This document shows positions 13,432 through 19,473 of a stretch of 21,025 nt of DNA, in pieces (the stretch's first letter is position 1; every line of letters starts with the position of its first letter). The notes under the pieces are model-generated. The model saw only the letters and a program-made list of their open reading frames with translations. It made no database searches and had not been told where the DNA came from. This stretch comes from a virus. Position numbers and translations under genes: made by a program. Where the stretch lies: IMG/VR virus record IMGVR_UViG_3300004463_000115, positions 1 through 21,025 of that record, one strand, 5' to 3'.

Positions 13432-14167
13432 TGTCATAATTCCCGTCAATGACCTTTTTAAAGTTTGCTGGCTTGAAGAACCAATCGAAGCTTGCGGCCT
13501 TCATTCCCAACAAGAAAGGGCAACTCTTGATGTATTCAAAGTACTCAACCCAAAACTCGATGCTCTGAAACCGCTTATCCATTTGCCACCTCAGCCGTAT
13601 TGCGTTCTTCCTAGCATCATCTCGAAGCATCGGCTGTGGAAGATTCGGGAGTATTCGGCTGTAAGCATCGAAAATGTCACCGTATGGAACCGCTGGCGAT
13701 TTAACTCCCTTCTCGGCGCCATCATCCAAACTGGCCTTGGCCGGTTTGCGAAGAAGCTTTTGATCTTCTTCTTGTATTTCTAGTACTTCTTTATTGTGGT
13801 GGCTTGCTGGTTGGTTGCTGGTTGGTTGCTGGTGAATTGCTGGTGAATCAGTTTGGTACTTTGCCCAGTTAGTCACTGTAATTATTGAGAATTTTGACTG
13901 AGATTTGATGGTGATTTGCTGGAGGGTTTCCAGCGACTTCAATGCCATCCTCAGTGTGTGTTCTGACACCCCTATTTGCTGTGCAAATTTGATCCTACCG
14001 AACACCAATTGACCGGCCTCAAGCCTGACAACCTGATGCCCTACCAGTACCTCTCCCGGCTTGTATGACGCCGACAAGATGAGATGCATCCATACGGCCA
14101 GATACTCCGGCTTTGAGGCGATGGCGCTCGTCAGAAGCTTGCGAGATACCTTCACCCATGAAGACAT
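13424..14167 (-). CDS. O-like replication initiator
   Basis: This 247-aa protein is predicted to bind the phage origin and load the helicase encoded next to it. Residues about 50-105 form a winged helix (LVFGRIKFAQQIGVSEHTLR, then MALKSLETLQQITI), as in phage replication proteins of the O/DnaD-like type. A low-complexity Gln/Pro/Ser linker (IHQQPTSNQPASHH, about 112-125) is encoded by the tandem 11-bp iterons, and the C-terminal domain (YGDIFDAYSRILPNLP, about 162 on) ends with SFDWFFKPANFKKVIDGNY, typical of replisome organiser C termini. ATG 14165-14167 is one base from the preceding stop. Role is secure by context; exact family not named. Confidence 0.8.
   Translation of the reverse strand: MSSWVKVSRKLLTSAIASKPEYLAVWMHLILSASYKPGEVLVGHQVVRLEAGQLVFGRIKFAQQIGVSEHTLRMALKSLETLQQITIKSQSKFSIITVTNWAKYQTDSPAIHQQPTSNQPASHHNKEVLEIQEEDQKLLRKPAKASLDDGAEKGVKSPAVPYGDIFDAYSRILPNLPQPMLRDDARKNAIRLRWQMDKRFQSIEFWVEYFEYIKSCPFLLGMKAASFDWFFKPANFKKVIDGNYDNA
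13804..13847. repeat. Four tandem 11-bp iterons: candidate replication origin
   Basis: The plus strand reads TTGCTGGTTGG twice and then TTGCTGGTGAA twice with no spacers, inside the O-like gene. A further partial copy (TTGCTGGAGGG) is at 13916-13926. An AT-rich tract of about 45 bases (13871-13915) lies between. This mirrors lambda ori, where repeats bound by O stand in the O gene beside an AT-rich unwinding region. Confidence 0.7.
13871..13915. other. AT-rich tract beside the iterons, candidate unwinding element
   Basis: About two thirds of these bases are A or T (for example AATTATTGAGAATTTTGA), well above the flanks. It begins 23 bases from the iteron cluster, inside the O-like gene. Such tracts open first in lambda-type origins. 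Confidence 0.45.
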
Positions 14168-14168
14168 A

Positions 14169-14333
14169 TCAAAGCCCCAGTTCGTCGCAAATGCGCTTAA
14201 TCATGGCCTGATACTCAGCCTCGCTTACCCAGCCATTCTTCTCAACGAACTCCCTCTTGCGGCGCTCGTATTCCTGCCACTTAGCTTGGCTGGCCATGCT
14301 GAACTCGACCGTTCTTCCTCTTGAGTCTTTCAT
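14169..14333 (-). CDS. Small helical protein (54 aa) between cro-like and O-like genes
   Basis: ATG 14331-14333 has GGAGGA 6 bases upstream and starts two bases after the stop of the cro-like gene; TGA 14169-14171 is one base before the O-like start. The peptide is charged and helical (AKWQEYERRKREFVEKNG, then SEAEYQAMIKRICDEL). It holds the map place of lambda cII but shows no HTH of that family. Function unknown. Confidence 0.65.
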   Translation of the reverse strand: MKDSRGRTVEFSMASQAKWQEYERRKREFVEKNGWVSEAEYQAMIKRICDELGL

Positions 14334-14335
14334 GA

Positions 14336-14536
14336 TCAGTCCTCCCCGAGAGCAATGAAGTCGCTTACTTTCATGTCGAGAGCATTGGCAAGCTGCTCAA
14401 TGGTCGGGCCTGATGCTGATTGGCTGTTTGCCAGGCGACCGACCCAAACCCTTGTGCACTTCATCTGTTTAGCCAGCTGGGTCTGGTTCAGTCCGCGCTT
14501 TGCCAGCGCCATCTTTAGGCTTTTACCTACGTTCAT
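14336..14536 (-). CDS. Cro-like HTH (XRE-type) transcription regulator
   Basis: This 66-aa protein is essentially one helix-turn-helix domain: LNQTQLAKQMKCTRVWVGRL (about 16-35) is a clear XRE-type HTH, followed by TIEQLANALDMKVSDFIAL. Size equals that of Cro proteins. GAGG precedes the ATG (14534-14536) by 7 bases. It is the first leftward gene after the divergent promoters, so it probably binds operators there and shuts down early transcription. Whether it acts as Cro or as the only repressor cannot be decided, since no CI-like gene is in the window. Confidence 0.85.
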   Translation of the reverse strand: MNVGKSLKMALAKRGLNQTQLAKQMKCTRVWVGRLANSQSASGPTIEQLANALDMKVSDFIALGED

Positions 14537-14562
14537 CTGATGACCTCTTACTACGGTTGGTT

Positions 14563-14598
14563 TCGAGCAACTGTAGACTTGTGCGTGAGCAACGTCAA
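14563..14598 (-). promoter_or_regulatory. Early leftward promoter (PR-like) for the cro/replication run
   Basis: Minus strand TTGACG (14593-14598) and TACAGT (14570-14575) are 17 bases apart, with five and four of six consensus matches. The start would be near 14563, 27 bases before the cro-like gene. Two GAGCAAC copies at 14565-14571 and 14587-14593, 22 bases apart, cover the -10 and the -35/spacer, as expected of operators. Confidence 0.6.
14565..14593. promoter_or_regulatory. Operator candidates: two GAGCAAC sites, 22 bp apart
   Basis: The plus strand has CGAGCAAC and TGAGCAAC centred 22 bp (two helical turns) apart over the leftward promoter. The second lies in an imperfect dyad TTG-N8-CAA (14579-14592). 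Likely targets of the Cro-like protein; inference from position. Confidence 0.4.
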
Positions 14599-14621
14599 CC
14601 GAATTAATTTGCTTTTATCTG

Positions 14622-14657
14622 TTGACGCAGTGGCGCATCCGTCTTAATCTTGGCTCA
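14622..14657 (+). promoter_or_regulatory. Early rightward promoter (PL-like)
   Basis: TTGACG (14622-14627) and TAATCT (14645-14650) are 17 bases apart; the -10 is weak (three of six). It is divergent from the cro promoter and 59 bases before the first plus-strand gene. The -35 and spacer contain TTGACGCAGTGGCGCA, which recurs with two changes before recT (18474-18489). Confidence 0.5.
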
Positions 14658-14685
14658 ACGGAACGAACAACTGGAGAGACAGACC

Positions 14686-14946
14686 ATGCTTACGTCAGCC
14701 CTTCAAAGACGATTCGATCAGATCCTGGCTCATGCCAAAGATCCGAAATATGAGTGCATTGCCCGTGAGCGAATCGCTGCGGCGACAGAGCTGGTTGATA
14801 CAGTTCTGGCCTGCGGGTTGTTGCTACCAGAGGAATGGCGCGCATACCGGGCACAAGTTGAGGCTGCGACGCTGATGATTGGCGCCATTGAACTGAAGCG
14901 CGTTACCGACCTTATCCAAGCCTCGCAGTCAACCACTGGAGAGTGA
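14686..14946 (+). CDS. Hypothetical helical protein (86 aa), first plus-strand early gene
   Basis: Unrecognised. ATG 14686 follows an AACTGGAGA box (14669-14677) by 8 bases; the frame is open upstream but that part holds the promoter. The protein is nearly all helical (ALQRRFDQILAHAKD, RERIAAATELVDTVLACG, PEEWRAYRAQVEAATLM) with no membrane segment. In lambdoid phages this place holds early regulators such as N, but no Arg-rich RNA-binding N terminus is present here. Confidence 0.65.
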   Translation: MLTSALQRRFDQILAHAKDPKYECIARERIAAATELVDTVLACGLLLPEEWRAYRAQVEAATLMIGAIELKRVTDLIQASQSTTGE

Positions 14947-14948
14947 CC

Positions 14949-15179
14949 ATGCGCACCCAAGCCAAGCACTGCACCCGAAAAGAACTGGCCTACCTGTCGC
15001 ACTGGCGCCGGAATGGCTACCTGATCACTATCGATGAGCCGATCCCGCTGAGCACGCTCACGCCGCCTTCGCTGGCAACGCGCAAGCCGATTTTGGATGC
15101 GCTAGTTGGTGGGTTGCTGGTAGTTGTCTGCTTGACGGCTGCTGGCGCATGGCTCGGTAAAGCAGCTGGGATCTACTGA
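14949..15179 (+). CDS. Small protein (76 aa) with C-terminal membrane helix
   Basis: Unrecognised. The first 50 residues are polar and basic (MRTQAKHCTRKELAYLSHWR), then ILDALVGGLLVVVCLTAAGA (about 50-69) forms one membrane helix. ATG 14949 has GGAG 7 bases before it (in a CACTGGAGA box, 14934-14942); a GTG at 14943 overlapping the previous stop is an alternative. The stop overlaps the next ATG (TGATG). Likely a bitopic inner-membrane protein with a cytoplasmic N-terminal part. Confidence 0.65.
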   Translation: MRTQAKHCTRKELAYLSHWRRNGYLITIDEPIPLSTLTPPSLATRKPILDALVGGLLVVVCLTAAGAWLGKAAGIY

Positions 15180-15445
15180 TGATGGCCAGAAAATTCTCAA
15201 GCGAAGTCCTCGACCAAGCCGAGGAAATGCGCGTCAAGGGTGAGAAGTGGATCGTCATTGAAGCGATTCTTGGCGAAGGCGTGAAAGGCGCCGTGTATCA
15301 CCGCAAGCACGTCGGCTATGTGGCTGAGTACCGCGAGCCGGAAGAGATCCAGGCCGCATTGATGGCCTGGAACGGACTAGGCGACAAGCAAAGCTTTCTC
15401 GATGGCTGGACCAATCGGGCTAAGCGGGAAAAGGTGTTTAAGTGA
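15179..15445 (+). CDS. Hypothetical protein (88 aa), HTH-like N-terminal half
   Basis: Unrecognised. SSEVLDQAEEMRVKGEKWIV (7-26) followed by IEAILGEGVKGAVYHRKH has the spacing of a resolvase- or MarR-like helix-turn-helix, so DNA binding is possible; the C-terminal half is helical (EEIQAALMAWNGLGDKQSFL) and ends basic. The ATG overlaps the previous stop and the stop overlaps the next GTG. Confidence 0.6.
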   Translation: MMARKFSSEVLDQAEEMRVKGEKWIVIEAILGEGVKGAVYHRKHVGYVAEYREPEEIQAALMAWNGLGDKQSFLDGWTNRAKREKVFK

Positions 15446-15582
15446 ACTGGATCTACATTGGTGATCGCAAGCTAGAGCCAGATGACGACGACGAACCCGA
15501 AGACGGACTGACCGACGCCGAGCGCCGGCAGAAAGCCTTCGACGATTTTGATCCGCCTGATGCGGAGTTTGGAGATTTGTGA
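15442..15582 (+). CDS. Small very acidic protein (46 aa)
   Basis: GTG 15442-15444 overlaps the previous stop (GTGA) and has AAGG 7 bases before; the stop TGA 15580-15582 overlaps the next ATG. After MNWIYIGDRKLEP comes an Asp/Glu cluster (DDDDEPEDG), a short helix and an acidic tail (DDFDPPDAEFGDL); about one third of the residues are acidic. Small acidic early phage proteins are often inhibitors or DNA mimics; nothing specific shows that here. Confidence 0.6.
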   Translation: MNWIYIGDRKLEPDDDDEPEDGLTDAERRQKAFDDFDPPDAEFGDL

Positions 15583-15761
15583 TGCCGACAATTACTGAGA
15601 TTGAAAAAGAATTGGATTGGACTGAAGAGCAGGCATCGATGTGCGGCTGCTATATGCGTGAAGAGCCTTGCCACAATTGCTGGTCATTGGGGTGGAGGTT
15701 GGGAGCGGAAGATGTGGTCGATGATAAACAACAAGCTGGAGATGGCCAGTGCACTTCCTGA
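15582..15761 (+). CDS. Small Cys-rich protein (59 aa), possible zinc ribbon
   Basis: ATG 15582 overlaps the previous stop (TGATG) with GGAG 7 bases upstream. Four Cys in two pairs (CGC at about 21-23, CHNC at about 31-34) could bind one zinc ion; the N terminus is a helix (TEIEKELDWTEEQASM). The 3' end overlaps the following membrane peptide gene by 13 bases. No family recognised. Confidence 0.55.
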   Translation: MPTITEIEKELDWTEEQASMCGCYMREEPCHNCWSLGWRLGAEDVVDDKQQAGDGQCTS

Positions 15762-15865
15762 TCTACGCCGCCGCCTGCTGGCCAGTTGTGGCCTTTCTGC
15801 TGGTAGCGGCGATATGCCGGGCGGTTCACAAATCTAAATTGCGGGATGAGGGGTTTTTGGCATGA
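15749..15865 (+). CDS. Single-pass membrane micropeptide (38 aa, GTG start)
   Basis: GTG 15749-15751 follows GGAG by 8 bases (in AGCTGGAGAT, similar to the shared box). One hydrophobic helix covers residues 3-24 (FLIYAAACWPVVAFLLVAAI), then a basic tail RAVHKSKLRDEG. The stop overlaps the next ATG by four bases. The chain of overlaps and the membrane helix support it; the rare start codon limits confidence. Confidence 0.5.
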   Translation: MHFLIYAAACWPVVAFLLVAAICRAVHKSKLRDEGFLA

Positions 15866-16041
15866 GCGCACGTAAAGATTTCGAAGAGTTCTGCCGACGG
15901 ACAAGGCCGCCAATGGCAACCCATCGCCAGCAGTTTGGGTCAGGCCCTTATTGCTGGACAACAACTCAGGCCGCATGGAGGGCATGGCAGTACCTTTATA
16001 AGCAAAATAACCCAAGCCAGAAAACCGCAAAGTCCAGCTAA
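15862..16041 (+). CDS. Small aromatic, basic protein (59 aa)
   Basis: ATG 15862 overlaps the previous stop and has GAGGGG 8 bases upstream; stop TAA 16039-16041. The N-terminal half is basic (SARKDFEEFCRRTRPP); the middle has QFGSGPYCWTTTQAAWRAWQ, a Trp-rich helix like that of many small phage hypothetical proteins ('AAWxAW'). Unknown function. Confidence 0.6.
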   Translation: MSARKDFEEFCRRTRPPMATHRQQFGSGPYCWTTTQAAWRAWQYLYKQNNPSQKTAKSS

Positions 16042-16083
16042 CCGCCCCGCCGATTTATCCAACATGATTCAGGAGATAGGAAG

Positions 16084-16485
16084 ATGAGTGAAGTTTTAGT
16101 GAAAGACCTGCATGAATTTCTTCAAACGACAGCGGCAAAGCAGAATCTGGAGTTGTCGACTGACCGGGATATCTGGAAGGTCGAAGCGGAACGCATGACA
16201 TCTGGCTATGACGCCGCCCAATCCGAGCTAGCCGCGCTGCGGGAAGAGCTGGCCGACCGCTGTGAAGTAATCGCCATGAAAGGCCGCGAAGTCATTGAGG
16301 CGCAAACAGCTGTAACTGGATGGGCTGCCAAATGCAAAGCCGCCGAGCAGCGGAATGCGGCTATGGCTGCGCTACTGCGTCGATCAAATCCCGGTTACGA
16401 TCAGGATTTTAAAGTGTGGTGGAATGAGCGCGCCACAATTCTACTTGATTGCACCAAACCCACCGAATCGGGAGCAAGCGAATGA
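16084..16485 (+). CDS. Coiled-coil hypothetical protein (133 aa)
   Basis: Unrecognised in function. The start ATG follows AGGAGATAGGAAG, a good ribosome-binding site. A long helix with coiled-coil character spans about residues 25-95 (SELAALREELADRCEVIAM in its middle), then a compact C-terminal part (NPGYDQDFKVWWNERATILL). Such proteins recur in early regions of Pseudomonas and enteric phages. The stop overlaps the next ATG. Confidence 0.7.
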   Translation: MSEVLVKDLHEFLQTTAAKQNLELSTDRDIWKVEAERMTSGYDAAQSELAALREELADRCEVIAMKGREVIEAQTAVTGWAAKCKAAEQRNAAMAALLRRSNPGYDQDFKVWWNERATILLDCTKPTESGASE

Positions 16486-17159
16486 GCAGTAAAATTGATC
16501 GCGTGCCAAAAAGCGTTCACGGTTGCCCGGACCGAAAGAATGGAGAAGGCCTTTGGATGGTTACATGGAGGATTGACGGGCTGACTCATCACTCACGTGC
16601 ATCAAACGTCTGGTCCGGCGTGAAAACTCGATGCTCAGTCGGGACCATGGCCCATGTCAAAGGCCCGTCATACATCGGCGTAACCAACGGCTTTGCCGAC
16701 TTCCAAGAGTTTGCTGAGTGGTGCAACGAGCAGCCTGGATACATGAACCGTGACCACAAGGGGATGATCTACGAGATCGACAAAGATCTTCTGATCCCAG
16801 GCAACAGGGTCTACCGGCCTGACGCCTGCTCCTTTGTTCCGCGCCGGATCAATTCTCTGTTCACTTCATCAAAGGCCGTTCGCGGGCCGCTTCCAGTTGG
16901 CGTTTCATTCCATAAAAGCCGTGGCAAGTTCAGCGCGTATTGCAACACTGGTTCGCGAATGAAATACCTTGGCCTGTTCATGGGGCCAATGGAGGCGCAT
17001 CGCGCTTGGCAAATAGAGAAGGCTGCTGTCGTAAAAGACGCTGCGGCTGAATACGAGCTAAGCGCTGGCGCTAATCACCGCGTGGTTGCCGCCCTGATCC
17101 GCAAAGCAAATTCAATTCTGGAAGACGCCGAGTGCTTCCGCGAAACAGTCGAGGTTTAA
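16482..17159 (+). CDS. AP2-domain phage protein (225 aa), HNH-endonuclease-related
   Basis: The N-terminal half has the pattern found in phage HNH/AP2 proteins: VWSGVKTRC, PSYIGVTNGFADFQEFAEWC, YEIDKDLLIPGNRVYRPDAC and FVPRRINSLF. Residues about 135-180 are an AP2/ERF-type DNA-binding domain (GVSFHKSRGKFSAYCN, then YLGLF and EAHRAWQIEKA). An intact His-Asn-His catalytic centre is not seen, so nuclease activity is doubtful. ATG 16482 overlaps the previous stop, preferred to the longer frame from 16449. Such genes are often mobile homing types; here it is fitted in the operon by overlap, suggesting a settled gene. Confidence 0.7.
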   Translation: MSSKIDRVPKSVHGCPDRKNGEGLWMVTWRIDGLTHHSRASNVWSGVKTRCSVGTMAHVKGPSYIGVTNGFADFQEFAEWCNEQPGYMNRDHKGMIYEIDKDLLIPGNRVYRPDACSFVPRRINSLFTSSKAVRGPLPVGVSFHKSRGKFSAYCNTGSRMKYLGLFMGPMEAHRAWQIEKAAVVKDAAAEYELSAGANHRVVAALIRKANSILEDAECFRETVEV

Positions 17160-17657
17160 ATGGACAATCGAGATAACGAACTCGCCGAACTGCAAGCCAC
17201 CATCGCCCAGCTTCGAATCGACCTTAGTAATCAAACTGAGCTGACCAAGCAGGCCGACTATCACGCATCAATTCGTGGTCGGCGCATAGCCGATTTGCAG
17301 TCTGAAATCGAGCGGCTGAAGGGTGGGCAGGGGGAGCCGGTGGCGTATGCCTACAAGGTTTATGTGCACTCCACGGGAATCGGGATGGTTTGGCGCGACA
17401 AGGTCGAGCGGGAAGCTCCGGACACTGAAGCAGTGGAAGTTAAGGACCTATCCCCGCTCTACGCCTCGCAGCCCGCTCCGGTATCGGCCATCAATGAAAA
17501 TGCAGCATTCGAAGATTGGCGAAAGGAGCAGATTTCATCCCTTGTGCGGATGGGGTATCCGGACGCGGCCAAGGCCTTTCGTGATCTAGGATCGGTGCAA
17601 TGGGCTGGATGGCAAGCCCGAGCCTGCCTCGACAAGGTCAAGGAGCTGAATCAATGA
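17160..17657 (+). CDS. Hypothetical phage protein (165 aa), coiled coil plus GEPVAYAY-type domain
   Basis: Residues 1-55 form a coiled coil (ELAELQATIAQLRIDL; ADLQSEIERLKGG). Then QGEPVAYAYKV and LSPLYASQPAPV give the pattern of a group of hypothetical phage proteins of unknown role; the C terminus has AFEDWRKEQ and VQWAGWQARACL, another common phage motif. ATG follows the previous TAA directly. Function unknown. Confidence 0.7.
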   Translation: MDNRDNELAELQATIAQLRIDLSNQTELTKQADYHASIRGRRIADLQSEIERLKGGQGEPVAYAYKVYVHSTGIGMVWRDKVEREAPDTEAVEVKDLSPLYASQPAPVSAINENAAFEDWRKEQISSLVRMGYPDAAKAFRDLGSVQWAGWQARACLDKVKELNQ

Positions 17658-18139
17658 CCAGCAAGCGCCATATAGAGGCGCGATGGGGCGTCGAATTCTG
17701 GCGGCTTGTGGCTGACTTTGCCGACCAAGGATTGACCCGCAGCGACACCGCTAGGGCGCTTGGTTATCGAGTCGACAGCTTCAGCAAGACTCTGGCTAAT
17801 AATCCGGGGAAAGATCCGTTCGATGCCTTCATAATCAGTATTCGATACCTGAATGAAACTGGGGAAACGCTGAAGACAGCGCTAGAAAGAATGGCATCAG
17901 AAGATCGCACATGGGGGTATGCGGCCAGACAAACTGGTTACGCGGACGGCCATACGCTGAAGCGCGCGGCAATCTCAAGGGGATGGGATATCGGCCTGTC
18001 ATCGACTATCGGCAGGCCGAGAATCAATCGGCATGAGAGGCCAAAAGAAACGCCATTCACGACTGGCTGGCCGAGCTGGGCTCAGATCTACGAGATGGGT
18101 CCGACGCCGCAGGGAACTAACCGGAGCGCACAAAAATGA
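17654..18139 (+). CDS. Putative DNA-binding protein with two HTH-like segments (161 aa)
   Basis: Start ATG 17654 overlaps the previous stop (ATGA), rejecting the longer frame from 17600. Two segments fit helix-turn-helix spacing: GLTRSDTARALGYRVDSFSK (about 26-45) and TWGYAARQTGYADGHTLKRA (about 87-106). The C-terminal 45 residues are Pro/Arg-rich and likely extended. It could be a regulator of the early operon or a replication-related DNA-binding protein. No named family. Confidence 0.6.
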   Translation: MTSKRHIEARWGVEFWRLVADFADQGLTRSDTARALGYRVDSFSKTLANNPGKDPFDAFIISIRYLNETGETLKTALERMASEDRTWGYAARQTGYADGHTLKRAAISRGWDIGLSSTIGRPRINRHERPKETPFTTGWPSWAQIYEMGPTPQGTNRSAQK

Positions 18140-18477
18140 GCAACATTGATATCGACGCGCTGAATGCTGAAGTCCAGATGGCCCAGCAGTCAGGCCGTAA
18201 GATGTGCATGGTTCCGATTGGCGAGCTGACTTCGCTCCTAATGCGAGCCTGTGAACTCCAGAAGATCCAGGAACTTGTTCCATTCAAGATCGGCTACTGC
18301 TGCCCTGAAGACGTGCACAAGATGATGCAGGGCGATCTGCATCAGGTCGGGATTCGCCGCAGGAAGGGATCGAAGTACCGCATCGAGGTTCGCGTCCAGT
18401 CGCTGCCGAGCGGGAGGAAGGACCGCGAGACTGTCCTAGATATGAAAGCCATTGCCGATGCAGCACAACCCGCTTGA
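18136..18477 (+). CDS. Hypothetical protein (113 aa)
   Basis: Unrecognised. Four-base overlap with the previous gene. N-terminal helix (DIDALNAEVQMAQQSG), then a strand-helix (CMVPIGELTSLLMRACEL), a central CCPEDVHKMMQGDLHQVGIR and a basic RRRKGSKYRIEVRVQSL strand region suggesting nucleic-acid contact, and a short C-terminal helix. It is last before the recT promoter candidate; its stop overlaps the -35 of that promoter. Confidence 0.65.
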   Translation: MSNIDIDALNAEVQMAQQSGRKMCMVPIGELTSLLMRACELQKIQELVPFKIGYCCPEDVHKMMQGDLHQVGIRRRKGSKYRIEVRVQSLPSGRKDRETVLDMKAIADAAQPA

Positions 18478-18509
18478 CGTAGTGGCGAACGTAGTTCAGA
18501 ATTAGACCA
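18474..18509 (+). promoter_or_regulatory. Promoter candidate for recT-exo-ninB, copy of the early control motif
   Basis: TTGACG (18474-18479) and CAGAAT (18497-18502) are 17 bases apart, five and four of six consensus matches. The first 16 bases, TTGACGTAGTGGCGAA, match the early rightward promoter (14622-14637) at 14 of 16. It stands in the only gap of the second half of the operon, 35 bases or so before the recT start. Confidence 0.5.
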
Positions 18510-18537
18510 AGAAACACGACTAACTGGAGATAGACTG

Positions 18538-19473
18538 ATGTCAACTGAATTAGCCACAATCACCAGCGACATCTACGGGACACGCGATTCTTTCGCCTCA
18601 GTCCTGACTGATCGCTCGCTGAACTTCGAGCGCGAGGCTGAATTCGCACTTCAGACAATCGCCGGCAATGCCTACTCGATCAAGATCGCCATGGGCAATC
18701 GCCAGTCTGTGGCCAATGCTGTGACCAACATCGCAGCTATTGGCATTAGCCTGAACCCTGCGAAGAAGCAGGCCTATCTGGTTCCGCGAGACGGGAAGAT
18801 CTGCCTCGACATCAGCTATATCGGCTTGATGGATCTGGCCATGGCTACTGGCTGCATCCGCTGGGCCCAAGCTGAACTGGTCTACAGCTCCGACAGCTTC
18901 ACGCTGAACGGATTCGACAAGCCGCCTACCCACTCATACAACCCATTCGCCAAAGAGCGCGGCGAGGTCGTTGGCGTCTACGTGGTAGTCAAGACCGATG
19001 GTGGCGACTATCTGACCGAGACCATGAGCATCGACGAAGTGAATGCAATTCGAGACCGGTCAACAGCCTGGAAGTCGTACAAGGCCAAAGGCACTTCCTG
19101 CCCATGGGTAACAGATCCGGGCGAGATGGCCAAGAAGACCTGCGTCAAACGTGCGTACAAGTTCTGGCCGAAGACCGAGCGTCTTGAACAAGCCATTCAC
19201 CATCTGAACACTGATGGCGGCGAAGGTCTGGCTAATCTGTCGTCCAACGCAATCAGCGACCTCGGCGAAACATGGGTTCAGCGTGCCAGCCAGTGCCAAA
19301 CCCCTGAGGAACTGAAGGCAGTTTGGTCTGAAGGTCTCATGGCGATCAAGGCGGCGAAGGATATGGCTGCATACAGCCAGTTCAAAGCCTTCGTCGAGAA
19401 GCGAGGCGAACACCTGAGGGCGAGCACTCAGCCTGTAATCGAAGGCGAACTGGTTGAAGGTGAAGACGAATGA
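18538..19473 (+). CDS. recT: RecT-family single-strand annealing protein
   Basis: This 311-aa protein binds single-stranded DNA made by the exonuclease encoded next to it and anneals it to complementary strands (Red/RecET-type recombination). RecT family features: NAVTNIAAIGISLNPAKKQA (about 60-79), YLVPRDGKICLDISYIGLMD (80-99), then GEVVGVYVVVKT, and DPGEMAKKTCVKRAYKFWPK (about 191-210). The C terminus is acidic (EGELVEGEDE). Length is usual for the family. ATG follows an AACTGGAGA box (18522-18530) by 7 bases and the stop overlaps the exonuclease start. Confidence 0.92.
   Translation: MSTELATITSDIYGTRDSFASVLTDRSLNFEREAEFALQTIAGNAYSIKIAMGNRQSVANAVTNIAAIGISLNPAKKQAYLVPRDGKICLDISYIGLMDLAMATGCIRWAQAELVYSSDSFTLNGFDKPPTHSYNPFAKERGEVVGVYVVVKTDGGDYLTETMSIDEVNAIRDRSTAWKSYKAKGTSCPWVTDPGEMAKKTCVKRAYKFWPKTERLEQAIHHLNTDGGEGLANLSSNAISDLGETWVQRASQCQTPEELKAVWSEGLMAIKAAKDMAAYSQFKAFVEKRGEHLRASTQPVIEGELVEGEDE

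Noticed and set aside
13804-13847. Tandem repeats as a CRISPR array
   Set aside because: Units are 11 bp with no spacers and lie inside a coding gene; they fit origin iterons.
15601-15837. Plus-strand frame (78 aa) across the 59-aa Cys-rich gene and the membrane peptide
   Set aside because: Different frame from two genes with overlaps and ribosome-binding sites; no start signal of its own.
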